A stretch of 64,000 nucleotides of DNA from Pseudocitrobacter vendiensis (GTDB taxonomy: Bacteria > Pseudomonadota > Gammaproteobacteria > Enterobacterales > Enterobacteriaceae). Under the pieces are notes generated by a model. It searched no databases and was not told where the DNA came from. It saw only the letters and a list, made by a program, of their open reading frames with translations. Below, piece after piece: positions 1 through 9,001 of the stretch (within the stretch, counting starts at the first letter, position 1; the number at the start of each line of letters is the position of its first letter). The stretch is from positions 372,001-436,000 of the forward strand of contig NZ_CALSBS010000001.1 of NCBI RefSeq assembly GCF_943590815.1, read 5' to 3'. A program made the translations under genes and the position numbers.

Positions 1-1532
1 ATCGCTTCATCGACATCAGCCGATTTTTCCACGCGGATCCCTGAAATACCGCAGGCTTCGGCGATACGGGCGAAGTTAGTGTCGTGCAGCTCGGTGCCGT
101 CGGTGAGGTAACCGCCCGCTTTCATTTCCATCGCCACAAAGCCGAGAACGCTGTTATTAAAGACGAAAATTTTCACCGGCAGTTTCATCTGCACCACGGA
201 GAGGAAATCGCCCATCAGCATGCTGAAGCCGCCGTCGCCGCACATTGCCACCACCTGGCGACCGGGGTGAGTCGCCTGTGCGCCCAGCGCCTGCGGCATG
301 GCGTTTGCCATCGAGCCGTGGTTAAACGAACCAATCAGGCGGCGTTTGCCGTTCATCTTCAGATAACGCGCGGCCCAGACGGTGGGGGTGCCAACATCGC
401 AGGTGAAGATGGCATCATCGGCAGCGAAATGGCTGATTTGTTGCGCCAGATATTGCGGGTGAATCGCTTTATCGCTGGGTTTGGCAAGGTCATCGAGCCC
501 TTTGCGCGCGTCGCGATAGTGCTCCAGCGCTTTATCGAGGAATCGACGATCGGTTTTCTCTTCCAGTTTCGGCAGCAGGGCGCGAAGCGTCGATTTGATA
601 TCACCGACCAGTGCCATATCAACCTTACTGTGCGCGCCAATGCTGGCGGGGTTAATATCAATCTGGATGATTTTGGCATCTGTTGGGTAGAACGGACGAT
701 ACGGGAATTGTGTGCCGAGGAGGATCAGCGTGTCAGCGTTCATCATGGCGTGGAAGCCTGATGAAAAGCCAATCAGCCCGGTCATGCCCACATCGTAAGG
801 GTTGTCGTACTCGACGTGCTCTTTACCGCGCAGGGCGTGAACAATCGGTGCTTTCAGTTTGGCCGCGAATTCGACCAACTCTTTATGCGCCCCGGCACAG
901 CCGCTGCCGCACAGGAAGGCGATGTTGCTGGAGTAGCGCAGCAGTTGCGCCAGTTTATCAAGTTCTTCTTCGGCGGGCGTCACAACCGGAAGCGGAGCGT
1001 GGTACCAGTGGCTGCTGGCGCTTTCCGGCGCGGCCTTCAGCGCCACATCGCCTGGAAGCACAACCACCGATACGCCGCGATTGAGCACGGCTTTGCGCAT
1101 GGCAATGGCCAGTACCTGAGGAATTTGGTCGGGTGACGAAACCAGTTCGCAGTAGTGGCTACATTCGCGGAACAACTCCTGGGGGTGCGTTTCCTGGAAA
1201 TAGCCGCTGCCGATTTCGCTCGACGGAATATGAGCGGCTATTGCCAGCACCGGCACGTGGTTGCGGTGGCAATCAAACAAGCCGTTGATTAAATGCAGGT
1301 TGCCTGGCCCGCATGACCCCGCGCAGACGGCAAGTTCGCCGGTAAGCTGCGCTTCTGCGCCGGCGGCAAAGGCGGCGACCTCTTCGTGACGTGTGGGCAT
1401 CCAGTCGATAGTCCCCATTCTGTTGAGACTGTCACTTAGCCCGTTCAGGGAATCCCCGGTTACTCCCCAAATCCGTTTCACTCCCGCTTGTTCAAGTGTT
1501 TTAGCAATAAAAGCGGCAACCGTTTGTTTCAT
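1..1532 (-). CDS. poxB: Pyruvate dehydrogenase (quinone) / pyruvate oxidase PoxB, C-terminus cut by window edge
   Basis: Peripheral membrane flavoenzyme that decarboxylates pyruvate to acetate and CO2 and passes electrons to ubiquinone; active mainly in stationary phase. Reading leftward from ATG at 1532, the protein begins [15 protein letters not shown] and runs open to base 1. This gives about 510 codons of the 572 usual for the family, so the last ~60 residues (including the lipid-activated C-terminal tail) lie outside. Visible features are the N-terminal TPP Pyr domain with the HEE catalytic glutamate (about residues 50-52) and the TPP/Mg motif [12 protein letters not shown] encoded near 200-235. 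A ribosome site AAGGAGAT lies just upstream of the ATG. It is divergent from a DoxX gene, sharing 137 bp. Identity is very sure. Confidence 0.97.
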   Translation of the reverse strand, partial: MKQTVAAFIAKTLEQAGVKRIWGVTGDSLNGLSDSLNRMGTIDWMPTRHEEVAAFAAGAEAQLTGELAVCAGSCGPGNLHLINGLFDCHRNHVPVLAIAAHIPSSEIGSGYFQETHPQELFRECSHYCELVSSPDQIPQVLAIAMRKAVLNRGVSVVVLPGDVALKAAPESASSHWYHAPLPVVTPAEEELDKLAQLLRYSSNIAFLCGSGCAGAHKELVEFAAKLKAPIVHALRGKEHVEYDNPYDVGMTGLIGFSSGFHAMMNADTLILLGTQFPYRPFYPTDAKIIQIDINPASIGAHSKVDMALVGDIKSTLRALLPKLEEKTDRRFLDKALEHYRDARKGLDDLAKPSDKAIHPQYLAQQISHFAADDAIFTCDVGTPTVWAARYLKMNGKRRLIGSFNHGSMANAMPQALGAQATHPGRQVVAMCGDGGFSMLMGDFLSVVQMKLPVKIFVFNNSVLGFVAMEMKAGGYLTDGTELHDTNFARIAEACGISGIRVEKSADVDEA

Positions 1533-1567
1533 GGTTTTCCATCTCCTTAATTGTGATACCGGTTACA

Positions 1568-1574
1568 AGTTTAG
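1568..1574 (-). promoter_or_regulatory. Candidate sigma-S-type -10 element of poxB
   Basis: On the minus strand the hexamer region reads CTAAACT, about 36-42 bases upstream of the poxB ATG. E. coli poxB is known to be RpoS dependent with a CTAAACT-like -10 element at nearly this distance. No good -35 is seen, as expected for sigma-S. Assigned by analogy; no transcription start is known here. Confidence 0.45.
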
Positions 1575-1669
1575 ATGAAGATAATGATTATGCTTCCGGC
1601 CGCAGCGGCTTCTCCTCACTACAAACGAGGATAAGACGTATAACAGGGAAGAATAAGGAGAAAGTTCAG

Positions 1670-2104
1670 ATGGTTGCGACGGTGCAAGGATCGTTTAATC
1701 GGATGTTATCCCATGAGGATTTTGGCAAGCTGTTGTTACGCCTCGCTGTAGGCGGATTGATGCTGTTTCATGGCCTGCATAAGTTGTTTGCGGGCATCGA
1801 CGGTATTAGCGCAATGCTGGTAGCGAAAGGATTTCCGGGGTTTATTGCTTACGGCGTTTTAGTCGGTGAGGTTGTTGCGCCCGTTTTGATTATCCTCGGC
1901 GTTCTGACGCGTCTTTCCGCTTTGGTGCTGGCATTTACCATGGTTGTTGCCTGGCTGATGGTGGCAATGGGGAAAACTTTTGCGCTGGACGCTGTGGGGG
2001 CATGGGCGATTGAAAGCATCGTCTATTACTTTATCGGTGGGATGGCGATAGCGTTCTTGGGCGCAGGGAAATACGCCCTGGCAAAAGGGTCTGCCTGGCA
2101 GTAA
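1670..2104 (+). CDS. DoxX-family membrane protein
   Basis: A 144-residue integral membrane protein of the DoxX/DUF417-like family. The family motif is seen as LLLRLAVGGLMLFHGLHKL near residues 20-38 (arginine in the first helix, then HG..K), followed by GEVVAPVLIILGVLTRLSALVLAF. Four hydrophobic segments are visible (about 20-38, 60-82, 86-108, 118-138). Some DoxX proteins are linked to quinone or thiol redox partners, but the function here is unknown. I chose ATG at 1670 because AAGGAG sits at 1655-1660; an upstream in-frame start at 1553 lacks such a site. It is transcribed away from poxB and toward hcr, and ends just before a terminator. I do not recall a gene here in E. coli K-12, so it looks lineage-variable. 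Confidence 0.85.
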   Translation: MVATVQGSFNRMLSHEDFGKLLLRLAVGGLMLFHGLHKLFAGIDGISAMLVAKGFPGFIAYGVLVGEVVAPVLIILGVLTRLSALVLAFTMVVAWLMVAMGKTFALDAVGAWAIESIVYYFIGGMAIAFLGAGKYALAKGSAWQ

Positions 2105-2122
2105 GGCATTGTTGCGAACACT

Positions 2123-2152
2123 AAAAAAACGGCCACCGTTTCCGATGGCCGT
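2123..2152. terminator. Bidirectional terminator between the DoxX gene and hcr
   Basis: Stem ACGGCCACCG / CGATGGCCGT (2129-2138 with 2143-2152, one G-T pair). A run of six A at 2123-2128 becomes a U tract when read leftward, so it best serves hcr; it can also stop the converging DoxX transcript. Confidence 0.8.
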
Positions 2153-2178
2153 ATCTGTTTCTGTACTGCAAGCCAGCC

Positions 2179-3147
2179 TTACGCCAGGACTAAATCACCC
2201 TGCGGATGGCAGGAGCACGCCAGCACGTAGCCGTCGGCGATTTCCTGCTCGCTCAGCGTCATGGTGCTGGTCACGGTGTAATTACCCGATACCACTTTGG
2301 TTTTGCAGCAGCCGCACACGCCTGCGCGGCAAGCGGCCTGTACCGGCACGTTGTTGCTTTCCATCGCCTCCAGAAGCGTCGTACCCACCGGGCCGTAAAA
2401 CGTCTGCGCCGGTTGCAGTTTGGTGAACTTCAGACCGCTGTTAACGGCGTCCGCCACCGGCGCAAAGAATTTCTCTTTAAAGAAACGAGTCACGCCGAGC
2501 GCTTTCACCTCTTTCTCCACCATGTCCATGTACGGCGCGGGGCCGCAGGTCATCACGGTGCGGGAAGCGATATCTGGCACGCTTTGCAGCAGTTCGCGGC
2601 TCAAACGGCCAGAGACAAAACCGTGAGTGGCGTTGTTCTCTGCAACCAGGGTGACCGGATAGTTGCGCCATTCGTCTGCGAAAATCACATCCTGCGGTGA
2701 GCGAATGTTGAAAATCACCTGCACGTCGGCCTGCGGGCGATATTTTGCCAACCAGCGACGCATCGACATAATCGGCGTCACCCCGCAACCGGCTGCCAGC
2801 AGCAGGAAACGGTCGTTCGGCTCATTGTCACAGGTAAACTCACCCATCGCCTCAGACAGCCAGATGTAATCGCCGCGTTTAACATCGCGGGTCAACCACT
2901 GGGAGCCTGCGCCATCGTCGATACGACGAACGGTCAGCGTAATGTATTCGCTCACGCCCGGCGTCGATGAGAGGGTATACGCGCGCAGGGTATCGGCAGA
3001 GTTACGCACGCTCACCAGCGCATGCTGACCTGGGCGATACGGATAGTAGTCATGGCACAGCAGTGACAGCGTCCACACATCCGGTGTTTCCTGGTGGATG
3101 TGGTGTACCTGCATCCGCCACGGACATTGAGGGGTTGGCATCGTCAT
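2179..3147 (-). CDS. hcr: NADH oxidoreductase Hcr (Hcp reductase)
   Basis: Reductase of 322 residues that carries electrons from NADH to the hybrid-cluster protein Hcp. The N-terminal ferredoxin-reductase FAD domain shows the flavin motif RAYTLSST (about 55-62). A nucleotide-binding domain with LLLAAGCGVTPIMSM follows. The C-terminal plant-type 2Fe-2S domain carries CRAGVCGCC plus a final cysteine in VLACSC. Length equals the E. coli protein. It follows hcp by 10 bp, so the two form one operon, presumably driven by the NO- and oxygen-responsive promoter upstream of hcp. Confidence 0.97.
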   Translation of the reverse strand: MTMPTPQCPWRMQVHHIHQETPDVWTLSLLCHDYYPYRPGQHALVSVRNSADTLRAYTLSSTPGVSEYITLTVRRIDDGAGSQWLTRDVKRGDYIWLSEAMGEFTCDNEPNDRFLLLAAGCGVTPIMSMRRWLAKYRPQADVQVIFNIRSPQDVIFADEWRNYPVTLVAENNATHGFVSGRLSRELLQSVPDIASRTVMTCGPAPYMDMVEKEVKALGVTRFFKEKFFAPVADAVNSGLKFTKLQPAQTFYGPVGTTLLEAMESNNVPVQAACRAGVCGCCKTKVVSGNYTVTSTMTLSEQEIADGYVLACSCHPQGDLVLA

Positions 3148-3157
3148 TATTTACTCC

Positions 3158-4810
3158 TTACGCGCTCAGCAGCTGCTTCATATCTTCTTCAACGGTGGTC
3201 ACAGAACGCAGACCAAACTTCTCGTTGAGGATTGCCAGCAGGTCCGGCGTGAAGAAGCCCGGTGCGGTTGGGCCAGTAACGATGTTTTTCACGCCCAGAG
3301 ACAGCAGAGTCAGCAGAATGACGATCGCTTTCTGTTCGAACCAGGAGAGTACCAGCGAGAGCGGCAGGTCATTGACGCCACAGCCCAGTTTTTCCGCCAG
3401 CGTCACCGCCAGGATAATGGCGGAGTATGCATCGTTACACTGACCGGCATCCACCAGACGCGGCAGACCTTCGATATCGCCGAAGTCCAGTTTGTTGAAG
3501 CGGTATTTCCCGCACGCCAGGGTCAGGATCAGGCAATCGTCCGGCACGCTGGTGGCGAAATCGGTGAAGTAGTTACGTTCGCCGCGCGCGCCATCGCAGC
3601 CGCCGACCAGGAAGATGTGACGCAGTTTTTCGCGGCTCACCAGGTCAATCAGGGTATCGGCGGCGCCCAGCAGTGTCTGGCGACCGAAACCAACGGTGAT
3701 CAGGTGCGGGATTTCGCTGTACGGGAAGCCCGCCATCTGCTGTGCCTGGGCAATAACCGGCCCGAAGTTGTCGCCTTCAAGGTGGCTCACGCCCGGCCAG
3801 CCGACGATACTACGGGTCCAGATACGGTCGTCGTATGCGCCAACAGTTGGGTCGATGATGCAGTTAGAGGTCATCACGATAGGACCCGGGAAGCGGGCGA
3901 ATTCCACCTGCTGGTTTTGCCAGCCGCTACCGTAGTTACCGATCAAATGTTTGAATTTACGCAGTTCCGGATAGCCGTGTGCCGGCAGCATTTCACCGTG
4001 GGTATAGACGTTAACGCCGGTGCCTTCGGTTTGTTCCAGCAGATTGTAGAGATCTTTCAGGTCGTGACCGGAAATCAGAATACATTTCCCTTCGGTCGCT
4101 TTGACGTTCACCTGAGTCGGCGTCGGGTGACCATATTTGGTGGTTTCACCGGCATCCAGAATGCTCATTACTTTGAAGTTCATCTGGCCGATTTCCATTG
4201 AGCACTCCAGCAGAGCGTTCATATCGGAAGGCCAGGTGCCCAGCCACGCCATGATTTTGTGATACTGCGCGTAGATATCGTTGTCGTACTGACCGAGAAC
4301 GTGCGCGTGCTCCATGTAAGCTGCCGCACCTTTCAGACCGTACAGGCACAACAGACGCAGGCCGAGGATGTTCTCGCCAATCGCAGCTTTGTCTTTGTTC
4401 GGGGTAAATTCAGCGGCCTGCTGTTGCAGTGCACCTAAATCATCGCTGACCAGTTGCAGATCGGCCATCGGGTTATTCACGCTTGCGCTGGCATCAACGG
4501 CCAGGCATTGGGCTTTTAGTGCATCACGTAGGGCGATGGCTTCACGTGCGTAGCCGACGATGCGGGGAGAATCGAAGTTAACGTTGGTCAGCGTGGAGAA
4601 GAAGGCGCGCGGCGCAAAGTTATCAATTGCATGATCGACAATGCCGTATTCACGTGCTTTCACCGCCCATGCGGAGAGGCCTTGCAGAGCGGCAATCAAC
4701 AGGTCCTGAAGATCGGACGTTTCGGCGGTTTTACCGCACATACCCTGCGAGTACGCGCAGCCGTTTCCTGCCGGAGTACGGATGGTTTGTTCACATTGCA
4801 CACAAAACAT
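3158..4810 (-). CDS. hcp: Hydroxylamine reductase / hybrid-cluster protein Hcp
   Basis: Hybrid iron-sulfur-oxygen cluster protein of 550 residues. Known roles in the family are high-affinity NO reduction to N2O and protein S-nitrosylation in anaerobic E. coli. The N-terminal cysteines C3, C6, C18 and C25 (MFCVQCEQT...CGKT) fit the [4Fe-4S] or [2Fe-2S] cluster of the enteric class. The conserved later Cys/Glu/His cluster ligands (for example GGCDGARGE and LACGKYR) are also present. I chose the ATG at 4810, preceded by AAAAGGTGTGACC; a GTG two codons upstream overlaps that ribosome site. The promoter shows NsrR- and FNR-like sites. Confidence 0.97.
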   Translation of the reverse strand: MFCVQCEQTIRTPAGNGCAYSQGMCGKTAETSDLQDLLIAALQGLSAWAVKAREYGIVDHAIDNFAPRAFFSTLTNVNFDSPRIVGYAREAIALRDALKAQCLAVDASASVNNPMADLQLVSDDLGALQQQAAEFTPNKDKAAIGENILGLRLLCLYGLKGAAAYMEHAHVLGQYDNDIYAQYHKIMAWLGTWPSDMNALLECSMEIGQMNFKVMSILDAGETTKYGHPTPTQVNVKATEGKCILISGHDLKDLYNLLEQTEGTGVNVYTHGEMLPAHGYPELRKFKHLIGNYGSGWQNQQVEFARFPGPIVMTSNCIIDPTVGAYDDRIWTRSIVGWPGVSHLEGDNFGPVIAQAQQMAGFPYSEIPHLITVGFGRQTLLGAADTLIDLVSREKLRHIFLVGGCDGARGERNYFTDFATSVPDDCLILTLACGKYRFNKLDFGDIEGLPRLVDAGQCNDAYSAIILAVTLAEKLGCGVNDLPLSLVLSWFEQKAIVILLTLLSLGVKNIVTGPTAPGFFTPDLLAILNEKFGLRSVTTVEEDMKQLLSA

Positions 4811-4824
4811 GGTCACACCTTTTA

Positions 4825-4847
4825 AAGTTATATTTAATATACATGTT
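4825..4847. promoter_or_regulatory. Candidate NsrR operator at the hcp promoter
   Basis: Imperfect 11-1-11 inverted repeat AAGTTATATTT-A-ATATACATGTT, about 15 bp upstream of the hcp ATG. Each arm matches about 9 of 11 positions of the NsrR half-site AAGATGYATTT. NsrR is the established NO-sensing repressor of hcp-hcr in E. coli, and the site there is also close to the promoter. Confidence 0.65.
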
Positions 4848-4906
4848 TAAGGGTAAGCCTGTGCCATGTGCATGAAAAGCGGTTTTTATCGCTAGTTACA
4901 GGGAGG

Positions 4907-4920
4907 TTGATTTAGCGCAA
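4907..4920. promoter_or_regulatory. Possible FNR site upstream of hcp
   Basis: TTGATTTAGCGCAA has a perfect TTGAT half and a weak second half against TTGAT-N4-ATCAA. Its centre lies about 78 bp upstream of the NsrR-like operator centre, compatible with the distant FNR activation known for E. coli hcp. Weak match, assigned mostly by context. Confidence 0.4.
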
Positions 4921-4955
4921 TTTTGGCGGCAGCAAAGGCTACCGCCATGGGGGTA

Positions 4956-5855
4956 TCAGGCGGTGAAGAAGGCCATCAGCAGGGGAACCAGCAGGCTCAA
5001 CACAAAGCCGTGAACGATCGCGGGCGGCACCATTTCCACGCCGCCGGAGCGCTGAAGAACGGGGAGAGTAAAGTCCATTGACGTCGCACCGCATAAACCC
5101 AGTGCCGTAGAGCGGCTACGCTGCACCAGCGCTGGAATGAGCATAATGGCAATGAGTTCGCGTGCCAGATCGTTAAAGAAGGTGGCGCTGCCAATTACCG
5201 GGCCAAAAGCATCGGTGGTCATAATGCCGGAAAGGGAGTACCAGCCAAATCCGGACGCCATCGCCAGCCCGGTTTTTAACGGCAGACCGAGAATCAGGGA
5301 ATTAATCGCTCCACCAATTAAAGAACTCGCCATCACCACCACGGAAATAATCATCCCACGGCGATTGAGGACAATCTGTTTTAGCGTCATGCCGCTATTG
5401 CGCAGTTGAATACCCACAAGGAACAAAAGGAAAATAAGCGTATATTCGCTGGCGGCAGTCGCGTGTTGTAAAAATGAAAGGCCACTTAAACCCACGACAA
5501 AACCACCGACCACTACAAAACACAGCTTTAATGATTCCAGTGCCATTGCCAGTCGCGAAGGTAATTTTTCCTGCTGATGGTGGTGACGCCAGGGCAGAGA
5601 CTTTTCGAGCCAGAAAAGTGCTGCAATATTACACAGTAAAATAACCACAATACTGATAGAGGAATAGTAGAAAATAGCCAACAGATTACTGGCCAGATTA
5701 TCGAGAAAAGCCAGGCTCACGCCCATCAAAAAGAGAATGACGTAAACAATCCAGCTAAGAAGACGATTAATCAGCTGGAGTGTAGGGCGATGGGTGAGGG
5801 GGATCAGGTAACCCAGAATCAGGGGTACAAGAATGATCAGCAGTCCCGACAACAT
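4956..5855 (-). CDS. lysO: L-lysine exporter LysO (YbjE)
   Basis: Inner-membrane lysine (and thialysine) exporter of the LysO family, 299 residues, rich in hydrophobic helices (about eight). The core family stretch RELIAIMLIPALVQRSRSTA and the following CGATSMDFTLPVL, with the acidic residue needed for transport, are present. I start at the ATG at 5855, which gives the E. coli length and has AAGGA 11 bases upstream; an ATG three codons earlier sits only 2 bases from that site. In E. coli, expression is controlled by the lysine-sensing regulator ArgP; no site was worked out here. Monocistronic, followed by the hcp promoter region. Confidence 0.93.
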   Translation of the reverse strand: MLSGLLIILVPLILGYLIPLTHRPTLQLINRLLSWIVYVILFLMGVSLAFLDNLASNLLAIFYYSSISIVVILLCNIAALFWLEKSLPWRHHHQQEKLPSRLAMALESLKLCFVVVGGFVVGLSGLSFLQHATAASEYTLIFLLFLVGIQLRNSGMTLKQIVLNRRGMIISVVVMASSLIGGAINSLILGLPLKTGLAMASGFGWYSLSGIMTTDAFGPVIGSATFFNDLARELIAIMLIPALVQRSRSTALGLCGATSMDFTLPVLQRSGGVEMVPPAIVHGFVLSLLVPLLMAFFTA

Positions 5856-5925
5856 GAGCGGCATATTCCTTGCAGTGTGTATTAAGCGGCAATGACACTA
5901 CCGAAATTGGCTTCAAATATCAAAC

Positions 5926-6151
<226 letters not shown>

Positions 6152-6166
6152 AGAACAAGGCGTAAA

Positions 6167-6862
6167 TTAGTCGCGTTTTTCCAGCAGAGTACGGTAGATA
6201 AGGCCACCGAGGATACCGCCGATAATCGGCATAACCCAGAACAGCCAGAGCTGTTGCAGTGCCCAGCCGCCCTGGAAGATAGCGACTGCGGTGCTACGCG
6301 CCGGGTTAACAGAAGTGTTGGTTACCGGGATGCTGATCAGGTGAATCAGCGTCAGGGCCAGACCGATAGCAATTGGCGCAAAGCCCGCCGGTGCGTGTTT
6401 GTCGGTCGCGCCGTGGATAACCAGCAGGAAGCCACAGGTCAGCACGATTTCAATGACGATAGCGGAAAGCATAGAGAAGCCGCCCGGTGAATGTTCGCCG
6501 TAGCCGTTAGACGCGAAGCCGCTTGCCGCCGCGTCGAAGCCGGCTTTACCGCTGGCCACCAGGTACAGCACTGCCGCTGCAACGATACCGCCGATAACTT
6601 GCGCCACGATATAACCGATAACGTCTTTCGCCGGGAATCGACCGCCCGCCCACAGGCCCAGCGTGACTGCCGGGTTAAAGTGACCGCCTGAGATATGACC
6701 GACTGCGAACGCCATGGTCAGCACGGTCAGACCGAATGCCAGCGCCACACCCGCGAAACCGATACCCAGTTCCGGGAATGCCGCAGCCAGAACGGCGCTA
6801 CCGCAACCACCAAACACCAGCCAGAAAGTACCGAAGAACTCTGCAGCTAATTTTCTAAACAT
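6167..6862 (-). CDS. aqpZ: Aquaporin Z
   Basis: Water channel of the inner membrane, 231 residues, identical in length to E. coli AqpZ. Both NPA boxes are present (N63 in HFNPAVT and N186 in SVNPARS), as are the aromatic/arginine filter residues F43, H174, T183 and R189, which mark a water-selective rather than glycerol channel. Six helices with two half-helices can be traced. I start at ATG 6862 ([10 protein letters not shown]); an in-frame ATG 17 codons upstream would add a non-homologous hydrophobic extension. Transcribed alone, divergent from ybjD. Confidence 0.97.
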   Translation of the reverse strand: MFRKLAAEFFGTFWLVFGGCGSAVLAAAFPELGIGFAGVALAFGLTVLTMAFAVGHISGGHFNPAVTLGLWAGGRFPAKDVIGYIVAQVIGGIVAAAVLYLVASGKAGFDAAASGFASNGYGEHSPGGFSMLSAIVIEIVLTCGFLLVIHGATDKHAPAGFAPIAIGLALTLIHLISIPVTNTSVNPARSTAVAIFQGGWALQQLWLFWVMPIIGGILGGLIYRTLLEKRD

Positions 6863-7342
6863 AACCACCTCAATAAAAAGCACGTACAGGATGAGTAAAT
6901 TCTCTCTGTACATTATTTATCGTCAGAAAGGGGTGACGACACAATTTATACCCACGCATAACCGCTGGCAGAGAAAGTGAACAGAATCACCGCACTGCCA
7001 ACAGAATTAAGCCGAGTATAGAAGTCGTTATTTTAAAAACGTTATCATCCCTTCACCAGTTAAATTTGTACGTTAAATTTGATGTAAGGCAATGTGATGT
7101 TATTCCTTAAACAATCTGCGTAGTTGAATAGAGTGTAGTGCATTTTTTTAAGAATATTCATTGGTGGCATTATCTGTTTGCTATCCCATTTTTGTGCTAG
7201 CCAAAAGCATCGTCGCGTCGTGACCGGGCAGTCCGGAACCGTATCAATGCCGCACTCTCTGAACGGCTTGACGCAACTTGAATGTTTTTGCGTATATACT
7301 GCCGATAACAGAAGGAAAAGGCGGTAACGAAACGGAGGGGAC
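6863..7342. other. Divergent intergenic region aqpZ / ybjD (480 bp)
   Basis: An AT-rich region with no supported gene; short reading frames in it have no recognisable product or codon bias. It must hold both promoters. TTGACG at 7268-7273 and TATACT at 7295-7300 lie upstream of ybjD, but the 21-base spacer is too long for a good sigma-70 promoter. The ybjD ribosome site is CGGAGGGGAC just before 7343. Nothing else is clear. Confidence 0.6.
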
Positions 7343-9001
7343 ATGCTTCTTGAACGCGTAGAAATTGTCGGTTTTCGTGGCATTAATCGATTGTCATTAA
7401 TGCTGGAGCAAAACAACGTCCTGATTGGCGAAAACGCCTGGGGCAAGTCGAGCCTGCTGGACGCGTTAACCCTGCTGTTATCTCCTCGTGATGAGCTCTA
7501 TCACTTTGTGCGCAATGATTTTTGGTTTCCGCCGGGGGATGTGAAGGGCCGTGAACATCATCTGCATATTATTCTGACCTTCCGAGAGTCTGAGCCGGGG
7601 CGTTATCGTGGGCGACGCTATCGCCCGCTGGCTGATTGCTGGTCGCGTGGTGAAGATGGTTATCATCGTCTGTTTTATCGTCTGGAAGGTGAGCTGGGCG
7701 CGGATGACAGCGTCATGACCCTGCGCAGTTTTATCGACAGCAACGGGCACGCGCTGGAACTGGACGATATCGATGCGATGGCGCGCCATTTGATTCGCCT
7801 GATGCCTGTGCTCCGCCTGCGCGACGCGCGCTTTATGCGCCGCATTCGCAACGGCACTGTGCCCAATACGCCAGACGTCGAAGTGACCGCGCAACAGCTT
7901 GATTTTCTCTCCCGCGAACTGGTGTCCAGCCCGCAAAATTTGAGCGATGCACAGATTCGCCAGGGGCTGTCGGCGATGGTGCAACTGCTGGAACATTATT
8001 TTTCTGAACAAGGCTCGGATGAAGCGCGCAACCGCCTGATGCGTCAGCGCTCTCACGATGAACAGCGCAGTTGGCGTTATCTTGACATCATCAACCGAAT
8101 GATTGATAAACCTGGCGCACGCAGCCACCGGATGATCCTTCTCGCGCTCTTTTCTACGTTATTGCAGGCAAAAGGCACCGTGCGCCTCGATAAAGACGCG
8201 CGTCCGTTGCTGTTAATTGAAGACCCGGAAACGCGACTACACCCGATCATGCTGTCGGTGGCGTGGAATTTACTCAATCTGCTGCCGCTTCAGCGCGTGA
8301 CCACCACCAATTCTGGCGAGCTGTTATCGTTGACGCCGATGGAGCATGTTTGCCGCCTGGTGCGTGAATCCTCCCGCGTGGCGGCGTGGCGTTTAGGACC
8401 GGGCGGCATGAACCCCGACGACAGCCGCCGCATTTCGTTCCACATTCGCTTTAATCGCGCGTCGTCGTTGTTTGCGCGCTGTTGGCTGCTGGTGGAGGGC
8501 GAAACCGAAACCTGGGTCATTAACGAACTGGCGCGCCAGTGTGGTCATCACTTTGATGCCGAAGGCGTTAAAGTCATCGAATTTGCCCAGTCAGGCCTGA
8601 AGCCGTTGATTAAATTTGCCCGGCGAATGGGAATTGAGTGGCACGTGCTGGTGGATGGCGATGAGGCCGGTAAGAAATACGCCGCGACCGTGCGCGGCCT
8701 GCTCAACAATGATAGGGAACAGGAGCGTCACTACCTGACGACGCTCCCGGCGCTGGATATGGAACACTTTATGTACCGTCAGGGCTTCTCTGATGTCTAT
8801 CATCGGGTGGCGCAGTTGCCGGAGAATATTCCCATGAACATGCGCCGGGTGATAACGAAAGCGATTCATCGCTCCTCAAAACCTGACCTGGCCATTGAGG
8901 TGGCGATGGAGGCAGGGCGGCGCGGCGTGGATGCCGTGCCGACGCTGCTGCGTAAAATGTTCTCGCGGGTTATCTGGCTGGCGCGCGGGAAAGCCGACTA
9001 A
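7343..9001 (+). CDS. ybjD: OLD-family ATP-dependent endonuclease-like protein YbjD
   Basis: A 552-residue protein with an ABC-type P-loop at the N-terminus (GENAWGKSSLLDAL, about residues 29-42). A Walker-B-like stretch LLLIEDPETRLHP follows in the middle, and a C-terminal TOPRIM domain (LLVEGETETWVI and HVLVDGDEAGKKYA) carries the acidic residues for metal-dependent nicking or cleavage. This is the layout of OLD nucleases (P2 Old, Gabija GajA). The length matches E. coli YbjD, a core gene of unknown role, so this is not a recent defence import. It has a strong ribosome site (GGAGGGG). It converges on ybjX with a 4 bp overlap of the 3' ends. No GajB-like UvrD helicase is adjacent. Confidence 0.9.
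   Translation: MLLERVEIVGFRGINRLSLMLEQNNVLIGENAWGKSSLLDALTLLLSPRDELYHFVRNDFWFPPGDVKGREHHLHIILTFRESEPGRYRGRRYRPLADCWSRGEDGYHRLFYRLEGELGADDSVMTLRSFIDSNGHALELDDIDAMARHLIRLMPVLRLRDARFMRRIRNGTVPNTPDVEVTAQQLDFLSRELVSSPQNLSDAQIRQGLSAMVQLLEHYFSEQGSDEARNRLMRQRSHDEQRSWRYLDIINRMIDKPGARSHRMILLALFSTLLQAKGTVRLDKDARPLLLIEDPETRLHPIMLSVAWNLLNLLPLQRVTTTNSGELLSLTPMEHVCRLVRESSRVAAWRLGPGGMNPDDSRRISFHIRFNRASSLFARCWLLVEGETETWVINELARQCGHHFDAEGVKVIEFAQSGLKPLIKFARRMGIEWHVLVDGDEAGKKYAATVRGLLNNDREQERHYLTTLPALDMEHFMYRQGFSDVYHRVAQLPENIPMNMRRVITKAIHRSSKPDLAIEVAMEAGRRGVDAVPTLLRKMFSRVIWLARGKAD

Noticed and set aside
7261-7342. A LexA (SOS) box upstream of ybjD
   Set aside because: The TATATACTG stretch is suggestive, but there is no CTG-N10-CAG with correct spacing.
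7060-7446. A 128-codon open frame on the minus strand upstream of and into ybjD
   Set aside because: No recognisable protein, no ribosome site, and it overlaps the well-supported ybjD start on the other strand.
7343-9001. ybjD as part of a Gabija defence system
   Set aside because: No GajB-like helicase next to it, and it sits in conserved core-genome order.
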